A DNA stretch of 64,000 nucleotides, taken from assembly GCF_016863555.1 (NCBI RefSeq), contig NZ_BOPC01000023.1:79753-143752 (forward strand). The letters are read 5' to 3'. The stretch comes from Micromonospora qiuiae. Its GTDB lineage: Bacteria > Actinomycetota > Actinomycetes > Mycobacteriales > Micromonosporaceae. This document shows positions 18,711 through 27,183 of the stretch, one piece after another (the stretch's first letter is position 1; every line of letters begins with the position of its first letter). The position numbers and the translations under genes are program-made. Below the pieces are notes generated by a model that was given only the letters and a program-made list of their open reading frames with translations, made no database searches and was not told where the DNA came from.

Positions 18711-20161
18711 CCCGAATCCTCATCCGCGCCGGCAAGAGCCCGCTGACCGTGCTGTCGCACGAGCAGAGCCTGGCCACGTCGAGGCTGGGCGTCTTCGGGT
18801 CGAACTCCGGCAACATGCTCTTCTACAGCGCGGTGTTCCGGGCCCTGAGCGTGCCCGGCGCCGAGTTGGTCGCCAACTCGTACGTCCATGAGCGTCCCAT
18901 CCATCTGGGCCGGTACATCGATCGGACGAATGAGGAGTTCGACCGGTTTATCCTGCCGATGGCGAACTCCTACCGGGACACCTTCCTGCCGCACCTGGAG
19001 CGGCTCGCCAAGGTCATCGAGCGGCTGAAGATCCCGGTCACGGTGGTCGGCATCGGGGCCCAGTTGCCGTACGGCACCGAGTTCGACACCCTGCCCGACG
19101 AGTACAAGCGCGTCGTCAAGCGGTTCACCCGGGCCGTCCTCGACCGCTCCGCCTCGATCGGGGTGCGCGGCGAGTACACCGCGCGCATGTTGAAGTACCT
19201 GGGCTTCGGCGACGAGCACGTGCGAGTGATCGGCTGCCCGTCGATGTTCGGCAACGGTCCGCTGGGGCCGCTGGTGCGCAAGGTCGACCGGCTGGCGTAC
19301 GACAGCCCGATGGCCATCTCCTACACCCCCAAGGTCAAGGGGGTCGACCTGCTGGTCGAGGCCAACACCACCCGCTACCCCAACAGCGTCATCGTGCCTC
19401 AGCAGCATCACCGGCTCGCTCTCATGCTGTGGGGAGAGAACCCGGCCAAGATCGGCAACCCGCGGATGCCGATCCACACCGAGCACCCGCTCTACGAGAC
19501 CGACCGGATGCGCTTCTTCGTGGATGCGTCGACCTGGGTCGATTTCATGGCCGAGCAGCACTTCGCCTTCGGCACGCGCATCCACGGCAACGTCGCCGGG
19601 GTGCTGGCCGGTACGCCCTCGGTCGTGCTGGCGCACGACTCCCGTACCGTCGAGCTCGCCGAGTACCACGGCATTCCCTACCGCCTCTACTCCGATCTGC
19701 CGCCCGACGTGGACGCGCAGCGGCTCTACGAGGAGGCAGACTTCGATGCCTTCGCGCCGCGGCAGGCCGAGACGTTCGCCACGTACGTGAGGTTCCTGGA
19801 GCACAACGATCTCGAGCACGTCTTCCAGCCGGGCAAGGCGAATCCGGCCTACGACACGGCGCTGGCCGCCGCCAAGTTCCCCGGACCGGTCCACACGTTG
19901 ATGGCGTCGGACGCCGTCGGGCGTCGCCAGGTGATGTCGCGCCTGCGCTGGCTGCGCCAGGGCCACGAGGGCGATCTGGAGCGGTCCGCCTACGCGTTCG
20001 AACCACCGTTCCGTGAACCACGCGGACAGAAGTCACTTGAAGAGCGAGTGACCCGATTGGAGCAGGAGCTGAAGGTGCAGCAGAACTTCCTGGCGAGCTG
20101 GCGGGGCCGGGTGAGTCGAGTGTTGCGGATCAACCCGTCGTCGGTGGGGGCTCGGCGGTGA
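18707..20161 (+). CDS. Polysaccharide pyruvyl transferase family protein
   Basis: Protein of 484 residues of the polysaccharide pyruvyl transferase (CsaB/GumL-like) family, which adds pyruvyl ketals from PEP to surface glycans. Recognisable blocks are FGSNSGNMLFYSAVFRAL near the N-terminus, VTVVGIGAQLPYG (about 105), IGVRGEYTARML (about 148), VRVIGCPSMFGN and FAFGTRIHGNVAGVLAGTPSVV (about 285), the last being the most conserved. The C-terminus is a short coiled-coil-like SLEERVTRLEQELKVQQNF. It is placed between two glycerophosphotransferase paralogues and overlaps the second by 4 bp, so it probably decorates the same polymer. Confidence 0.85.
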   Translation: MTRILIRAGKSPLTVLSHEQSLATSRLGVFGSNSGNMLFYSAVFRALSVPGAELVANSYVHERPIHLGRYIDRTNEEFDRFILPMANSYRDTFLPHLERLAKVIERLKIPVTVVGIGAQLPYGTEFDTLPDEYKRVVKRFTRAVLDRSASIGVRGEYTARMLKYLGFGDEHVRVIGCPSMFGNGPLGPLVRKVDRLAYDSPMAISYTPKVKGVDLLVEANTTRYPNSVIVPQQHHRLALMLWGENPAKIGNPRMPIHTEHPLYETDRMRFFVDASTWVDFMAEQHFAFGTRIHGNVAGVLAGTPSVVLAHDSRTVELAEYHGIPYRLYSDLPPDVDAQRLYEEADFDAFAPRQAETFATYVRFLEHNDLEHVFQPGKANPAYDTALAAAKFPGPVHTLMASDAVGRRQVMSRLRWLRQGHEGDLERSAYAFEPPFREPRGQKSLEERVTRLEQELKVQQNFLASWRGRVSRVLRINPSSVGARR

Positions 20162-21846
20162 AGCCGGGTCGTTCCGGGGTCGGCGGCTGGCTGGCCGGCC
20201 GACTGCCCGTCCTGGCGGCCGAGGTGGCGGCCGTCGTCGCGCTGCTGCTGGCAGCGGTGGGTAACTCGCGCCTCTGGGCGCTTCCTCCGGCCCTCGTCGC
20301 GGTCGGTGTGCTGGCCTGGAGGTGGCGGGGCGGGCTGCGCGCCGGCCAGGTCGCCGCCGAGGCGACCGTGGTGGGACGCCTGCTCCTGCTCGCCACCGCG
20401 TACCTGCTCGGCGCGGTGCACGGCGGCCTCGATCCTTTCCTGGCGGTGGGGGTCGGCCTCGCCGCCGTGGCGATCCTGGGCGAGGCGCCGGTGATGGCGG
20501 TGTCCCGCGCCGTCCACCCCGTCTCGGCCAACCTGCCCGGCAGCGGGTTGCGACCCGCCCTTCGCCCCAACACGGCCCGGGCGCTGCTGGTCAACACCGT
20601 CGCGGTCTTCGCGGCACTGGTCTGCGGGTTCACCGGCCTGATCGGGGTGGTGGCGCTGGCGGTGTCGGTGGCGGCACTCGGTCTGATCGGGTTCACCGGG
20701 TGGCAGGCGATGACCCGGGTACGGGCCCGGCACAACAGTGAGGCACGGTTGAACGCCGCGCTGACCGCGTACGAGCCGGTCTTCCTCCTGCACTGGGAGG
20801 CGCCTGCCGCGACCGGCTACCAGGTCGCGATGTGGCTGCCTTACCTGGAGCGGCTCGGCAAGAAGTACTTCGTCCTGGTACGCAACGAGGCCAACTTCAA
20901 CGAGGTGCTGCGGCTGACCACCGCCCCGGTGGTGCTGAGGGCGGGCCTGACCGAGCTCGACGAGGTCATCGTCCCGTCGTTGAAGGCCGCCTTCTACGTC
21001 AACACCGCGACGAAGAACTGCCACCTCATCCGCTACACCAACCTCAAGCACATTCAGCTCAATCACGGTGACAGCGACAAGGTGCCGAGTCACAATCCGG
21101 TGTTCCGGATGTACGACAAGAACTTCGTGGCGGGTCAGGCGGCGATCGACCGGTTCGCGGCCAACGGCGTGCAGATGCCGGCGGAGATGTTCACGATCGT
21201 GGGGCGTCCGCAGGTGGAGAACGTCGCCATCAGCACGCAGCCGATCGACTCGATCGCCAACCCGCGGGTTCTCTACGCCCCGACCTGGGCGGGTTTCTAC
21301 GCCGACTCCAACTACTCGTCGCTGCCCGTCGGCTACGACATCATCAAGGCGCTGCTGGCGCGCGGATGCAGTGTCGTCTTCCGGCCGCACCCGTACTCGC
21401 AGCGTTCGGCGGCGTTGACCGCGGAGTGCGCGCGCATCCGGACGCTGCTGGCCGAGGATCGCAAGGCGACCGGGCGGCCGCACGTCTTCGGGGCCGAGGC
21501 CGAGGTGAAGATGTCGGTGGTGGACTGCTTCAACGCCTCGGACGTGCTGGTCTCGGATGTGTCGAGTGTGGTGGCCGACTACCTGTACTCGGAGAAGCCG
21601 TTCGCGATGGTGGCGGTCTCGGCGCCGGCGGAGCGGTTCACCGACGCGTTCCCGCTCGCGAAGGCGGCGTACGTGATCGACGCGCACGGGGGCCGGGTCC
21701 AGGGGCTCGACCAGGTTCTCGACGACCTGCTCGGCAGCGATCCACTGGCGTCCACCCGCCACGACCTCAAGAAGTACTACCTCGGGGACATCCCGGCGGA
21801 GGGGTACGCGCAGCACTTCCTCGACGAGGCCGGTCGCTACCTCTGA
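20158..21846 (+). CDS. Membrane-anchored CDP-glycerol glycerophosphotransferase-like protein (copy 2)
   Basis: Paralogue of the protein at 16467, 562 residues, without the long hydrophilic leader. Hydrophobic segments occupy about residues 15-190. The catalytic domain carries the same motifs: IQLNHGDSDKVPSH, LYAPTWAGF, VVFRPHPYSQRS and DVLVSDVSSVVADYLYSEKP. GTG start in GTGA overlap with the pyruvyl transferase, so the two are co-translated. Bases 21055-21221 are identical to 17523-17689, with sharp drops in identity at both ends. The two enzymes may add different repeat units or act as primase and polymerase; this is inference. Confidence 0.85.
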   Translation: MKPGRSGVGGWLAGRLPVLAAEVAAVVALLLAAVGNSRLWALPPALVAVGVLAWRWRGGLRAGQVAAEATVVGRLLLLATAYLLGAVHGGLDPFLAVGVGLAAVAILGEAPVMAVSRAVHPVSANLPGSGLRPALRPNTARALLVNTVAVFAALVCGFTGLIGVVALAVSVAALGLIGFTGWQAMTRVRARHNSEARLNAALTAYEPVFLLHWEAPAATGYQVAMWLPYLERLGKKYFVLVRNEANFNEVLRLTTAPVVLRAGLTELDEVIVPSLKAAFYVNTATKNCHLIRYTNLKHIQLNHGDSDKVPSHNPVFRMYDKNFVAGQAAIDRFAANGVQMPAEMFTIVGRPQVENVAISTQPIDSIANPRVLYAPTWAGFYADSNYSSLPVGYDIIKALLARGCSVVFRPHPYSQRSAALTAECARIRTLLAEDRKATGRPHVFGAEAEVKMSVVDCFNASDVLVSDVSSVVADYLYSEKPFAMVAVSAPAERFTDAFPLAKAAYVIDAHGGRVQGLDQVLDDLLGSDPLASTRHDLKKYYLGDIPAEGYAQHFLDEAGRYL

Positions 21847-21860
21847 ACCATCGCCACGTA

Positions 21861-21898
21861 CGGCTCCGGTCCCCGCGTTCCACGTCGGACCGGAGCCG
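21861..21898 (+). terminator. Stem-loop terminator of the glycopolymer locus
   Basis: Perfect 12-bp arms CGGCTCCGGTCC and GGACCGGAGCCG separated by 14 bases, 14 bp after the stop codon. No long T run follows, as is usual in high-GC actinobacteria. Confidence 0.75.
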
Positions 21899-21964
21899 TT
21901 GTCGTCGCGGCCGGCCGCGTTCGTCCGGGCGTGGTCGGCCACCGCGATCCGGCCGCAGGAAGGA

Positions 21965-22573
21965 TCAGTGCCGCGCCGTCGTCGCGGCGGATTCGGCGGT
22001 CGGGGAGAGGGGCTGGTTCCAGCGTAGGATGACCCGCCGCCCGTGCTCGTGTCCGAGCAGGTTGAGGGTGGCGGTGTCCAGGCGGAGCACCCCGCCGGCG
22101 GAGGGGGGCAGGCCGACCCATCGGGCCCCGAGCACGCGGAGCGAGTGCGCGTGCCCGACCAGGGCCACCGAGCCTCGGTCGAGCAGCGGGTGCAGTTTGG
22201 TGAGCAGGCGGTCGAGACGTTCGCCGACCTCGCTCGGGGATTCTCCGCCCGGGCAGCCGTCGGACCAGACGCTCCAGCCGGGCCGCTCCTGGTGGATCTC
22301 GGCGGTGGTGCGTCCCTCGTACTCGCCGTAGTTCCACTCGGCCAGGTCCTCGTCGGTGCCGGTGACGGCCAGCCCGGCCAGCTGCGCGGTGCGCAGCGCC
22401 CGGATGCGTGGGCTGGTCAGCACCGCGACGAATCGCCGGTCCGCGAGGGCGGAGCCGAGCGCGTGGGCCTGTCGCTCGCCGTCGGGTGTGAGTTCCAGAT
22501 CGGTGTACGACGTGTGCCGTCGACTGGCGCTCCAGGTGGTCTCGCCATGCCGGATCAGGATGATCTGCCCCAT
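21965..22573 (-). CDS. Histidine phosphatase (phosphoglycerate mutase-like)
   Basis: Protein of 202 residues of the histidine phosphatase superfamily. The phospho-accepting motif LIRHGETTWS is at residues 6-15, the Arg/Glu-containing SPRIRALRTAQ follows near 55, and the second catalytic His is in VALVGHAHSLRVL (about 140). Likely a broad phosphomonoesterase, for example on a sugar phosphate or alpha-ribazole phosphate; the substrate cannot be told. It stands alone and converges with the terminator of the previous locus. Confidence 0.9.
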   Translation of the reverse strand: MGQIILIRHGETTWSASRRHTSYTDLELTPDGERQAHALGSALADRRFVAVLTSPRIRALRTAQLAGLAVTGTDEDLAEWNYGEYEGRTTAEIHQERPGWSVWSDGCPGGESPSEVGERLDRLLTKLHPLLDRGSVALVGHAHSLRVLGARWVGLPPSAGGVLRLDTATLNLLGHEHGRRVILRWNQPLSPTAESAATTARH

Positions 22574-22747
22574 CCGTCCAGTTAACCACCGGTCCGGCGG
22601 CCCCGAGGCCCCGCGCCGCCACCAGCATTACACCTAGCTTCCTAGGATGCCATAGCGGGTGTGTGGTGGCCCATAGGTTTCCACAACACGGGCCGGGGGG
22701 ACACCAAGAGGGAAGGAACGACCCGCCGCAGTGGCAGAGGAGGCGAC

Positions 22748-22942
22748 ATGAGCTTCACCGACAAGGCGAAGAACAAGTTCCAGGAGCTGAGCGGCACCGC
22801 CAAGGAGCGCGTCGGCGAGATGACCGACAACGAGCGCATGCGCGCCGAGGGCGCCACCGAGCAGAGTGAGGCTCGGGTGCGTCAGGCCGGTGAGAACGTC
22901 AAGGACGCCGGGCGCAACGCCAAGGACGCCGCCACCCGGTGA
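22748..22942 (+). CDS. CsbD-family stress protein
   Basis: Small, highly charged helical protein of 64 residues. It has the CsbD pattern FTDKAKNKFQELSGTAKERVG, described here by its key Lys/Gly/Thr positions, and an Ala/Lys-rich tail. CsbD-like proteins accumulate in general stress; their molecular role is unknown. ATG 22748 follows AGAGGAGGCGAC, a strong ribosome site. A longer frame starting at 22661 has no support. It is followed immediately by a perfect terminator hairpin. Confidence 0.9.
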   Translation: MSFTDKAKNKFQELSGTAKERVGEMTDNERMRAEGATEQSEARVRQAGENVKDAGRNAKDAATR

Positions 22943-22948
22943 CCTCTG

Positions 22949-22991
22949 GCATGGCAGCGGCCACCAGGCAACCTGGTGGCCGCTGCCATGC
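22949..22991. terminator. Bidirectional terminator between csbD-like gene and kamA
   Basis: Perfect 20-bp inverted repeat with a three-base loop (CAA at 22969-22971); arms begin GCATGGCAGC and end GCTGCCATGC. It lies between convergent genes ending at 22942 and 23003, so it can serve both. Confidence 0.9.
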
Positions 22992-23002
22992 GCTGGTGCG
23001 GG

Positions 23003-24406
23003 TCAGTCGTCGCGGTGGGCGTTCCACCACCGCTGCCCGGCCTCCGGCAGGCTGTCGATCGGGTCGTAGTAGGCGTAGCGCTTGCTGAGTGCCGCCAGGT
23101 CGGCGGATTCGATGGAGGTGCGGTAGTTCTTGGTCCAGTAGGAGATGCCGCGCTCCCGGTCGTACTCGGTGACCATGTGCACCCAACGCTTGCCGACGAA
23201 GGGCACGTCGCAGACGATCCGCGGGGTGGCGTAGCCGGGCAGGTAGCCCATGATGTCGTGCTGGAGTTGCTGGGCGTGCCAGACCGGGACCCGCCAGTGC
23301 TCGGCGTTGGGGATCATGTCGCACATGTAGAAGTAGTAGGGCAGGATGCCGGCCTCGCCCTGGAGCGCGAAGCAGAGGTCGAGCAGGTCGGTGCTGGTGG
23401 CGTTGACTCCACGCATCAGCACGCCCTGGTTGCGTACGTCGCGGACACCGACGTCGAGCGCGGTCTGGGCGGCTCGGGCGACCAGCGGGGTGAGCGACTG
23501 GGCGTGGTTGACGTGGGTGTGGATGGCCAGGTTGACTCCGCGCCGGGCGGCGGTGCGGGCGACCCGTTCCAGGCCCTCGACGACGTCGGGCTGGAGCCAG
23601 TGTTGGGGCAGGCCCATGAGGGCCTTGGTGGCCAGCCGGATGTCGCGGATGGTTTCGATCTCCAGCAGGCGCATCAGGTACGACTCGAGGTTGCGCCACG
23701 GCACGTTGGCCACGTCGCCGCCGGAGACGACCACGTCGCGGACGCCGGGGTGGGCTTTGAGGTAGGTGATGTGCGCGTCGTACCGGTCGACCGGCTTGAG
23801 CGTGAGTTTGAGCTTGTCGACGGTGGGGGTGGAGTTGCCGACCAGGTCCATGCGGGTGCAGTGGCCGCAGTACTGGGGGCAGGTGGAGAGCAGTTCGGCC
23901 AGGACTTTGGTGGGATAGCGGTGGGTGAGGCCTTCGGCGACCCACATGTCGTGCTCATGTAGTGAGTCGCGGGTGGCGTAGGGGTGTGAGGGCCAGTCGG
24001 TGCGTCGGTCGGAGGCGACCGGGATCATGTAGCGCCGGACGGGGTCGGCGAGGAACGCCTCGGTGGTGGGTGGTGCGGACGGCACCATGGTGTTGATCAT
24101 CTGTGGCGGCACCAGCATGGACATGGTGGCCAAGTTGCGCTGGTCGGTTTCCAGGTCGGCGTAGAAGGTCTCGTCGACGGTGTCGCCGAGCACGGTGCGC
24201 AGCTGTTTGATGTTCTTGACGCAGTTGACGCGCTGCCATTGGGCGTTCTCCCACTGGTCGCGGGTGACGTGGCGCCAGCCGGGGAAGCGGGTCCAGTCGG
24301 GTTCGACGAGTGGGCTGCGGCGGTATTCGTACGGTTGGCCGGTGGTGTTGGCCGGGGCCGGCTTGGGTGCCGGGATGGTCTGTACCGGCGGGTGGGTCTG
24401 GGTCAC
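23003..24406 (-). CDS. kamA: Lysine 2,3-aminomutase (KamA family radical SAM enzyme)
   Basis: Radical SAM, PLP-dependent aminomutase of 467 residues. The [4Fe-4S] cluster motif CPQYCGHC (CxxxCxxC, about residue 182) is present. The SAM and substrate region follows with VVVSGGDVANVP, and NQGVLMRGVN precedes YYFYMCDMIPNAEHWRVP, a KamA-family landmark. It would convert L-lysine to beta-lysine (3,6-diaminohexanoate). The N-terminus is Pro-rich and variable. It is divergent from a kdd-kamDE-kal operon, which makes lysine catabolism the likely role; beta-lysine for an antibiotic or an osmolyte would be alternatives. Radical SAM chemistry implies low-oxygen function. Confidence 0.88.
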   Translation of the reverse strand: MTQTHPPVQTIPAPKPAPANTTGQPYEYRRSPLVEPDWTRFPGWRHVTRDQWENAQWQRVNCVKNIKQLRTVLGDTVDETFYADLETDQRNLATMSMLVPPQMINTMVPSAPPTTEAFLADPVRRYMIPVASDRRTDWPSHPYATRDSLHEHDMWVAEGLTHRYPTKVLAELLSTCPQYCGHCTRMDLVGNSTPTVDKLKLTLKPVDRYDAHITYLKAHPGVRDVVVSGGDVANVPWRNLESYLMRLLEIETIRDIRLATKALMGLPQHWLQPDVVEGLERVARTAARRGVNLAIHTHVNHAQSLTPLVARAAQTALDVGVRDVRNQGVLMRGVNATSTDLLDLCFALQGEAGILPYYFYMCDMIPNAEHWRVPVWHAQQLQHDIMGYLPGYATPRIVCDVPFVGKRWVHMVTEYDRERGISYWTKNYRTSIESADLAALSKRYAYYDPIDSLPEAGQRWWNAHRDD

Positions 24407-24548
24407 GACCCCTCCTCTGGCTGGTTCGGTGGATCAGCGGACCGAAGGCTACTGGAAAATATCCGGTGAAGGAATTAGTCTGCCGTAAGTTTTCCCGCCC
24501 CGCGAGTTCTCGTCGGAGCTTTGGGTGGCCGGACAGGGGGAGGTCGGC
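24407..24548. promoter_or_regulatory. Divergent kamA/kdd promoter region
   Basis: The 142-bp region between divergent genes holds a relatively AT-rich stretch (24451-24495) bounded by GGAAAA (24454-24459) and TTTTCC (24490-24495), an inverted repeat with 30-bp spacing. The operon gene downstream is preceded by GGGGAGG (24537-24543). A shared regulator is plausible, but none is encoded next to it. Confidence 0.5.
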
Positions 24549-25601
24549 GTGACGTCACCGGTGGGTCTGCACCGTGTCAGGGAACCGGCGGGGGTGCTGC
24601 CGCAGGCCGCCTGGCGGCTGGATCCGGGGCCGGAGATCGCGCCGAACGAGGTGCGGATCCGGGTCGAGCGGCTGAACCTGGACGCGGCGAGTTTCCGCCA
24701 GTTGTGGGAGAAACACGGCGGTGACGGCGACGCGGTCCGTGCCGAGGTGTGCGAGATCATTTCGACTCGGGGGAAGATGCAGAATCCGGTGACCGGGTCG
24801 GGCGGCATGCTGATCGGCACGGTCGAGGAGGTCGGCCGGCGTTCTCCGTTGGGGTTCAAGCCGGGCGAGCGGGTGGCGACGTTGGTGTCGCTGACGCTGA
24901 CCCCGCTGGTGGTCACCGACGGTCTGGCGCGCTGGGACGGGCGTAGTGAGCAGGTGCCGTGCGACGGGTGGGCGATCCTGTTCGCCCGGTCGATCGCGGC
25001 GGTGTTGCCGGAGGATCTGGACCCGCAGCTGTCGCTGGCGGTGCTGGACGTGTGTGGGGCGCCGGCGTTGACCGCTCGGGTGGTGTCGCGGTACGTGGCC
25101 GAGCGGCGGGATGCCCGGCCGGTGGCGGTGGCGGTGGTCGGCGGGGCGGGCAAGAGCGGTTCGCTGTCGCTGGCCGCGGCGCGGCGGGCGGGTGCGGGCC
25201 GTACGGTCGGGGTGGTGCCGGTGGCCGGGGAGCGGGACGCGCTGGTGGCGGCGGGTCTGGCTGACGAGGTGGTGTTGGCCGACGCGCGGGATCCGGTGGC
25301 GTTGTCCACGGCGGTGACCTCGGCGTTGGGGGTGCCGGCGGATGTGACGGTGGTCTGTGTGGATGTGCCGGGCTGCGAGCACGGGGCGGTGCTGGCGACG
25401 GCGGACGGCGGCACGGTGATTTTTTTCTCGATGGCGACGAGTTTCGCGGCGGCGGCGTTGGGCGCGGAGGGTCTGGCGGCGGATGTGACGATGCTGGTCG
25501 GTAACGGGTACGTACCGGGGCACGCGGAGCTGGCGTTGGGGTTGCTGCGCGGCGAGCCGGGGGTGCGCGCCCTGTTCGAGGCGCGGTTGGCGGCAGACTG
25601 A
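24549..25601 (+). CDS. kdd: 3,5-diaminohexanoate dehydrogenase
   Basis: NAD-dependent dehydrogenase of 350 residues (L-erythro-3,5-diaminohexanoate dehydrogenase). It oxidatively deaminates the product of lysine 5,6-aminomutase to 5-amino-3-oxohexanoate. Family landmarks are the N-terminal LHRVREPAGVLPQAAWRLD, MQNPVTGSGGMLIGTVEEVG (about residue 78) and a Rossmann segment VAVVGGAGKSGSLSLAAARR (about 198). GTG 24549 is chosen because GGGGAGG lies 5 bp upstream; GTG 24525 would add 8 residues. It is the first gene of a six-gene overlapping operon. Confidence 0.9.
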   Translation: MTSPVGLHRVREPAGVLPQAAWRLDPGPEIAPNEVRIRVERLNLDAASFRQLWEKHGGDGDAVRAEVCEIISTRGKMQNPVTGSGGMLIGTVEEVGRRSPLGFKPGERVATLVSLTLTPLVVTDGLARWDGRSEQVPCDGWAILFARSIAAVLPEDLDPQLSLAVLDVCGAPALTARVVSRYVAERRDARPVAVAVVGGAGKSGSLSLAAARRAGAGRTVGVVPVAGERDALVAAGLADEVVLADARDPVALSTAVTSALGVPADVTVVCVDVPGCEHGAVLATADGGTVIFFSMATSFAAAALGAEGLAADVTMLVGNGYVPGHAELALGLLRGEPGVRALFEARLAAD

Positions 25602-25605
25602 GGCT

Positions 25606-27183
25606 ATGACGAACAACCCCTCGACGTTGTATCGCGGTGGCATGTTGTACTGCCCGTCGGAGCCGTCGGCGACGGCGCTGTTGGTCCGGGACGGGCGGAT
25701 CGCCTGGGTGGGTGCGGATGGGGATGCCCCGGCCGCGGACCGGGTGGTGGAGTTGGCCGGGGCGTTGGTGACGCCGGCGTTCGTGGACGCGCATGTGCAT
25801 GTCAGTGACACCGGGTTGGTGTTGTCGGGGCTGGACCTGTCCGGGGTGCGCTCGGCGGGGGAGTTGCTGGAGGCGGTGGCCGGGTTCGCGGCGGGGTTGC
25901 CGGTGGACGCGGTGGTGTTGGGGCATGGCTGGGACGAGTCGACGTGGCCGGTGCCGCGGCCGCCTTCGGCGGCGGAGCTGGGGCGGGCGGCCGGTGGGCG
26001 CCGGGTGTATCTGTCGCAGGCGTCGATTCATTCGGCGGTGGTGTCGTCGGCGTTGTTGGCGGCGTGTCCGGAGGCGGTGGCGGCGCCGGGGTACGACGGC
26101 TCGGGGTGGTTGCGGCGGGATGCGCACCACGTGGTGCGGCGGGTGGCGCGGGCGTCGGTGACGCGGGCGCAGCGGGTGGCGGCGCAGCGGGTGGCTCTCG
26201 AACATGCGGCGTCGTTGGGGATCGCGGCGGTGCACGAGTGTGGTGGGCCGGAGATCTCCGACGAGGAGGACTTCACGGGTTTGCTGGCGATTTCTGGTGC
26301 TCGGTTGCCGGAGGTGTACGGGTACTGGGGTGAGTTGGGTGGTGCGGCGCGGGCGCGGGAGTTGGGGGCGGTGGGCGCCGGTGGTGATCTGTTCGCTGAC
26401 GGGGCGTTGGGGTCGCGGACGGCGCATGTGTCGCAGGGGTATGTCGATGGTGCCGGGTGTGGTCACGGGTATCTGAGCGGGGAGCAGGTGCGTGATCATC
26501 TGCTGGATTGTGCGGCGCATGGGATGCAGGGTGGGTTCCACGCGATCGGGGATGCGGCGATCTCGACGGTGTTGGCGGGGTTCGCGGCGGCGGCGCAGAC
26601 GCTCGGCACGGATCGGGTGCGCTCGGCGCGGCATCGGGTGGAGCACGCGGAGATCATGGATCGGCGGTTGATTGCGGGGTTCGTGGAGTTCGGGGTGGTG
26701 GCGTCGATGCAGCCGGCGTTTGATCGGTTGTGGGGTGGCGCGGGCCGGATGTATGAGACGCGGTTGGGGTTGGAGCGATCGTTGGCGTCGAATCCGATGG
26801 GGGCGATGCACTCGGTGGGGGTGGCGTTGGCGTTCGGTTCGGATTCGCCGGTGACGCCGCTGGATCCGTGGGGGTCGGTGCGGGCGGCGGCGGCGCATCA
26901 CAATCCGGTGCAGCGGATGAGTGTGCGGGCGGCGTTCGCGGCGCATACCCGGGGTGGGTGGCGGGCGGTGCATCTGGACGGTGAGGGGGTTCTCGCTCCG
27001 GGGGCGCCGGCGACGTTTGCGGTGTGGTCGACGCCGGCGGGGGTGCAGGGGGGCCTTCCGGTGTTGCAGGCGCCGGATCCGGAGGTGCGGGGTGCGGAGG
27101 ATCCGACGCCGTTGCCGGTGTGCCGGGCGACGGTGTTGCGTGGTGAAGTGATTTACGAGGAAGGGTCGTCGTGGGCGAGGTGA
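25606..27183 (+). CDS. YtcJ-like amidohydrolase
   Basis: Metal-dependent amidohydrolase (amidohydrolase_3/YtcJ type) of 525 residues. The metal-binding HVHV is in the segment ending at about residue 66, later ligands are in GGFHAIGDAAI and RVEHAEIM, and the C-terminal catalytic Asp is in FGSDSPVTPLDPW. Substrate unknown. It begins 4 bp after the kdd stop and overlaps kamD by 13 bp, so it is clearly part of the lysine operon although it is not a member of the classical fermentation pathway. It might hydrolyse an N-acyl or lactam form of a pathway intermediate; this is speculation. Codon use is unusually rich in NNG codons such as TTG, GTG and GCG. Confidence 0.85.
   Translation: MTNNPSTLYRGGMLYCPSEPSATALLVRDGRIAWVGADGDAPAADRVVELAGALVTPAFVDAHVHVSDTGLVLSGLDLSGVRSAGELLEAVAGFAAGLPVDAVVLGHGWDESTWPVPRPPSAAELGRAAGGRRVYLSQASIHSAVVSSALLAACPEAVAAPGYDGSGWLRRDAHHVVRRVARASVTRAQRVAAQRVALEHAASLGIAAVHECGGPEISDEEDFTGLLAISGARLPEVYGYWGELGGAARARELGAVGAGGDLFADGALGSRTAHVSQGYVDGAGCGHGYLSGEQVRDHLLDCAAHGMQGGFHAIGDAAISTVLAGFAAAAQTLGTDRVRSARHRVEHAEIMDRRLIAGFVEFGVVASMQPAFDRLWGGAGRMYETRLGLERSLASNPMGAMHSVGVALAFGSDSPVTPLDPWGSVRAAAAHHNPVQRMSVRAAFAAHTRGGWRAVHLDGEGVLAPGAPATFAVWSTPAGVQGGLPVLQAPDPEVRGAEDPTPLPVCRATVLRGEVIYEEGSSWAR

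Noticed and set aside
18649..18891. Alternative frame starting at ATG 18649 before the pyruvyl transferase
   Set aside because: It overlaps the transferase out of phase and is Arg/Pro-rich; the 18-codon frame at 18654 explains the ribosome site better.
23003..24406. KamA as arginine 2,3-aminomutase or a peptide-modifying radical SAM enzyme
   Set aside because: The linked kdd and kamDE genes point to lysine; no peptide precursor or arginine-derived antibiotic genes lie nearby.
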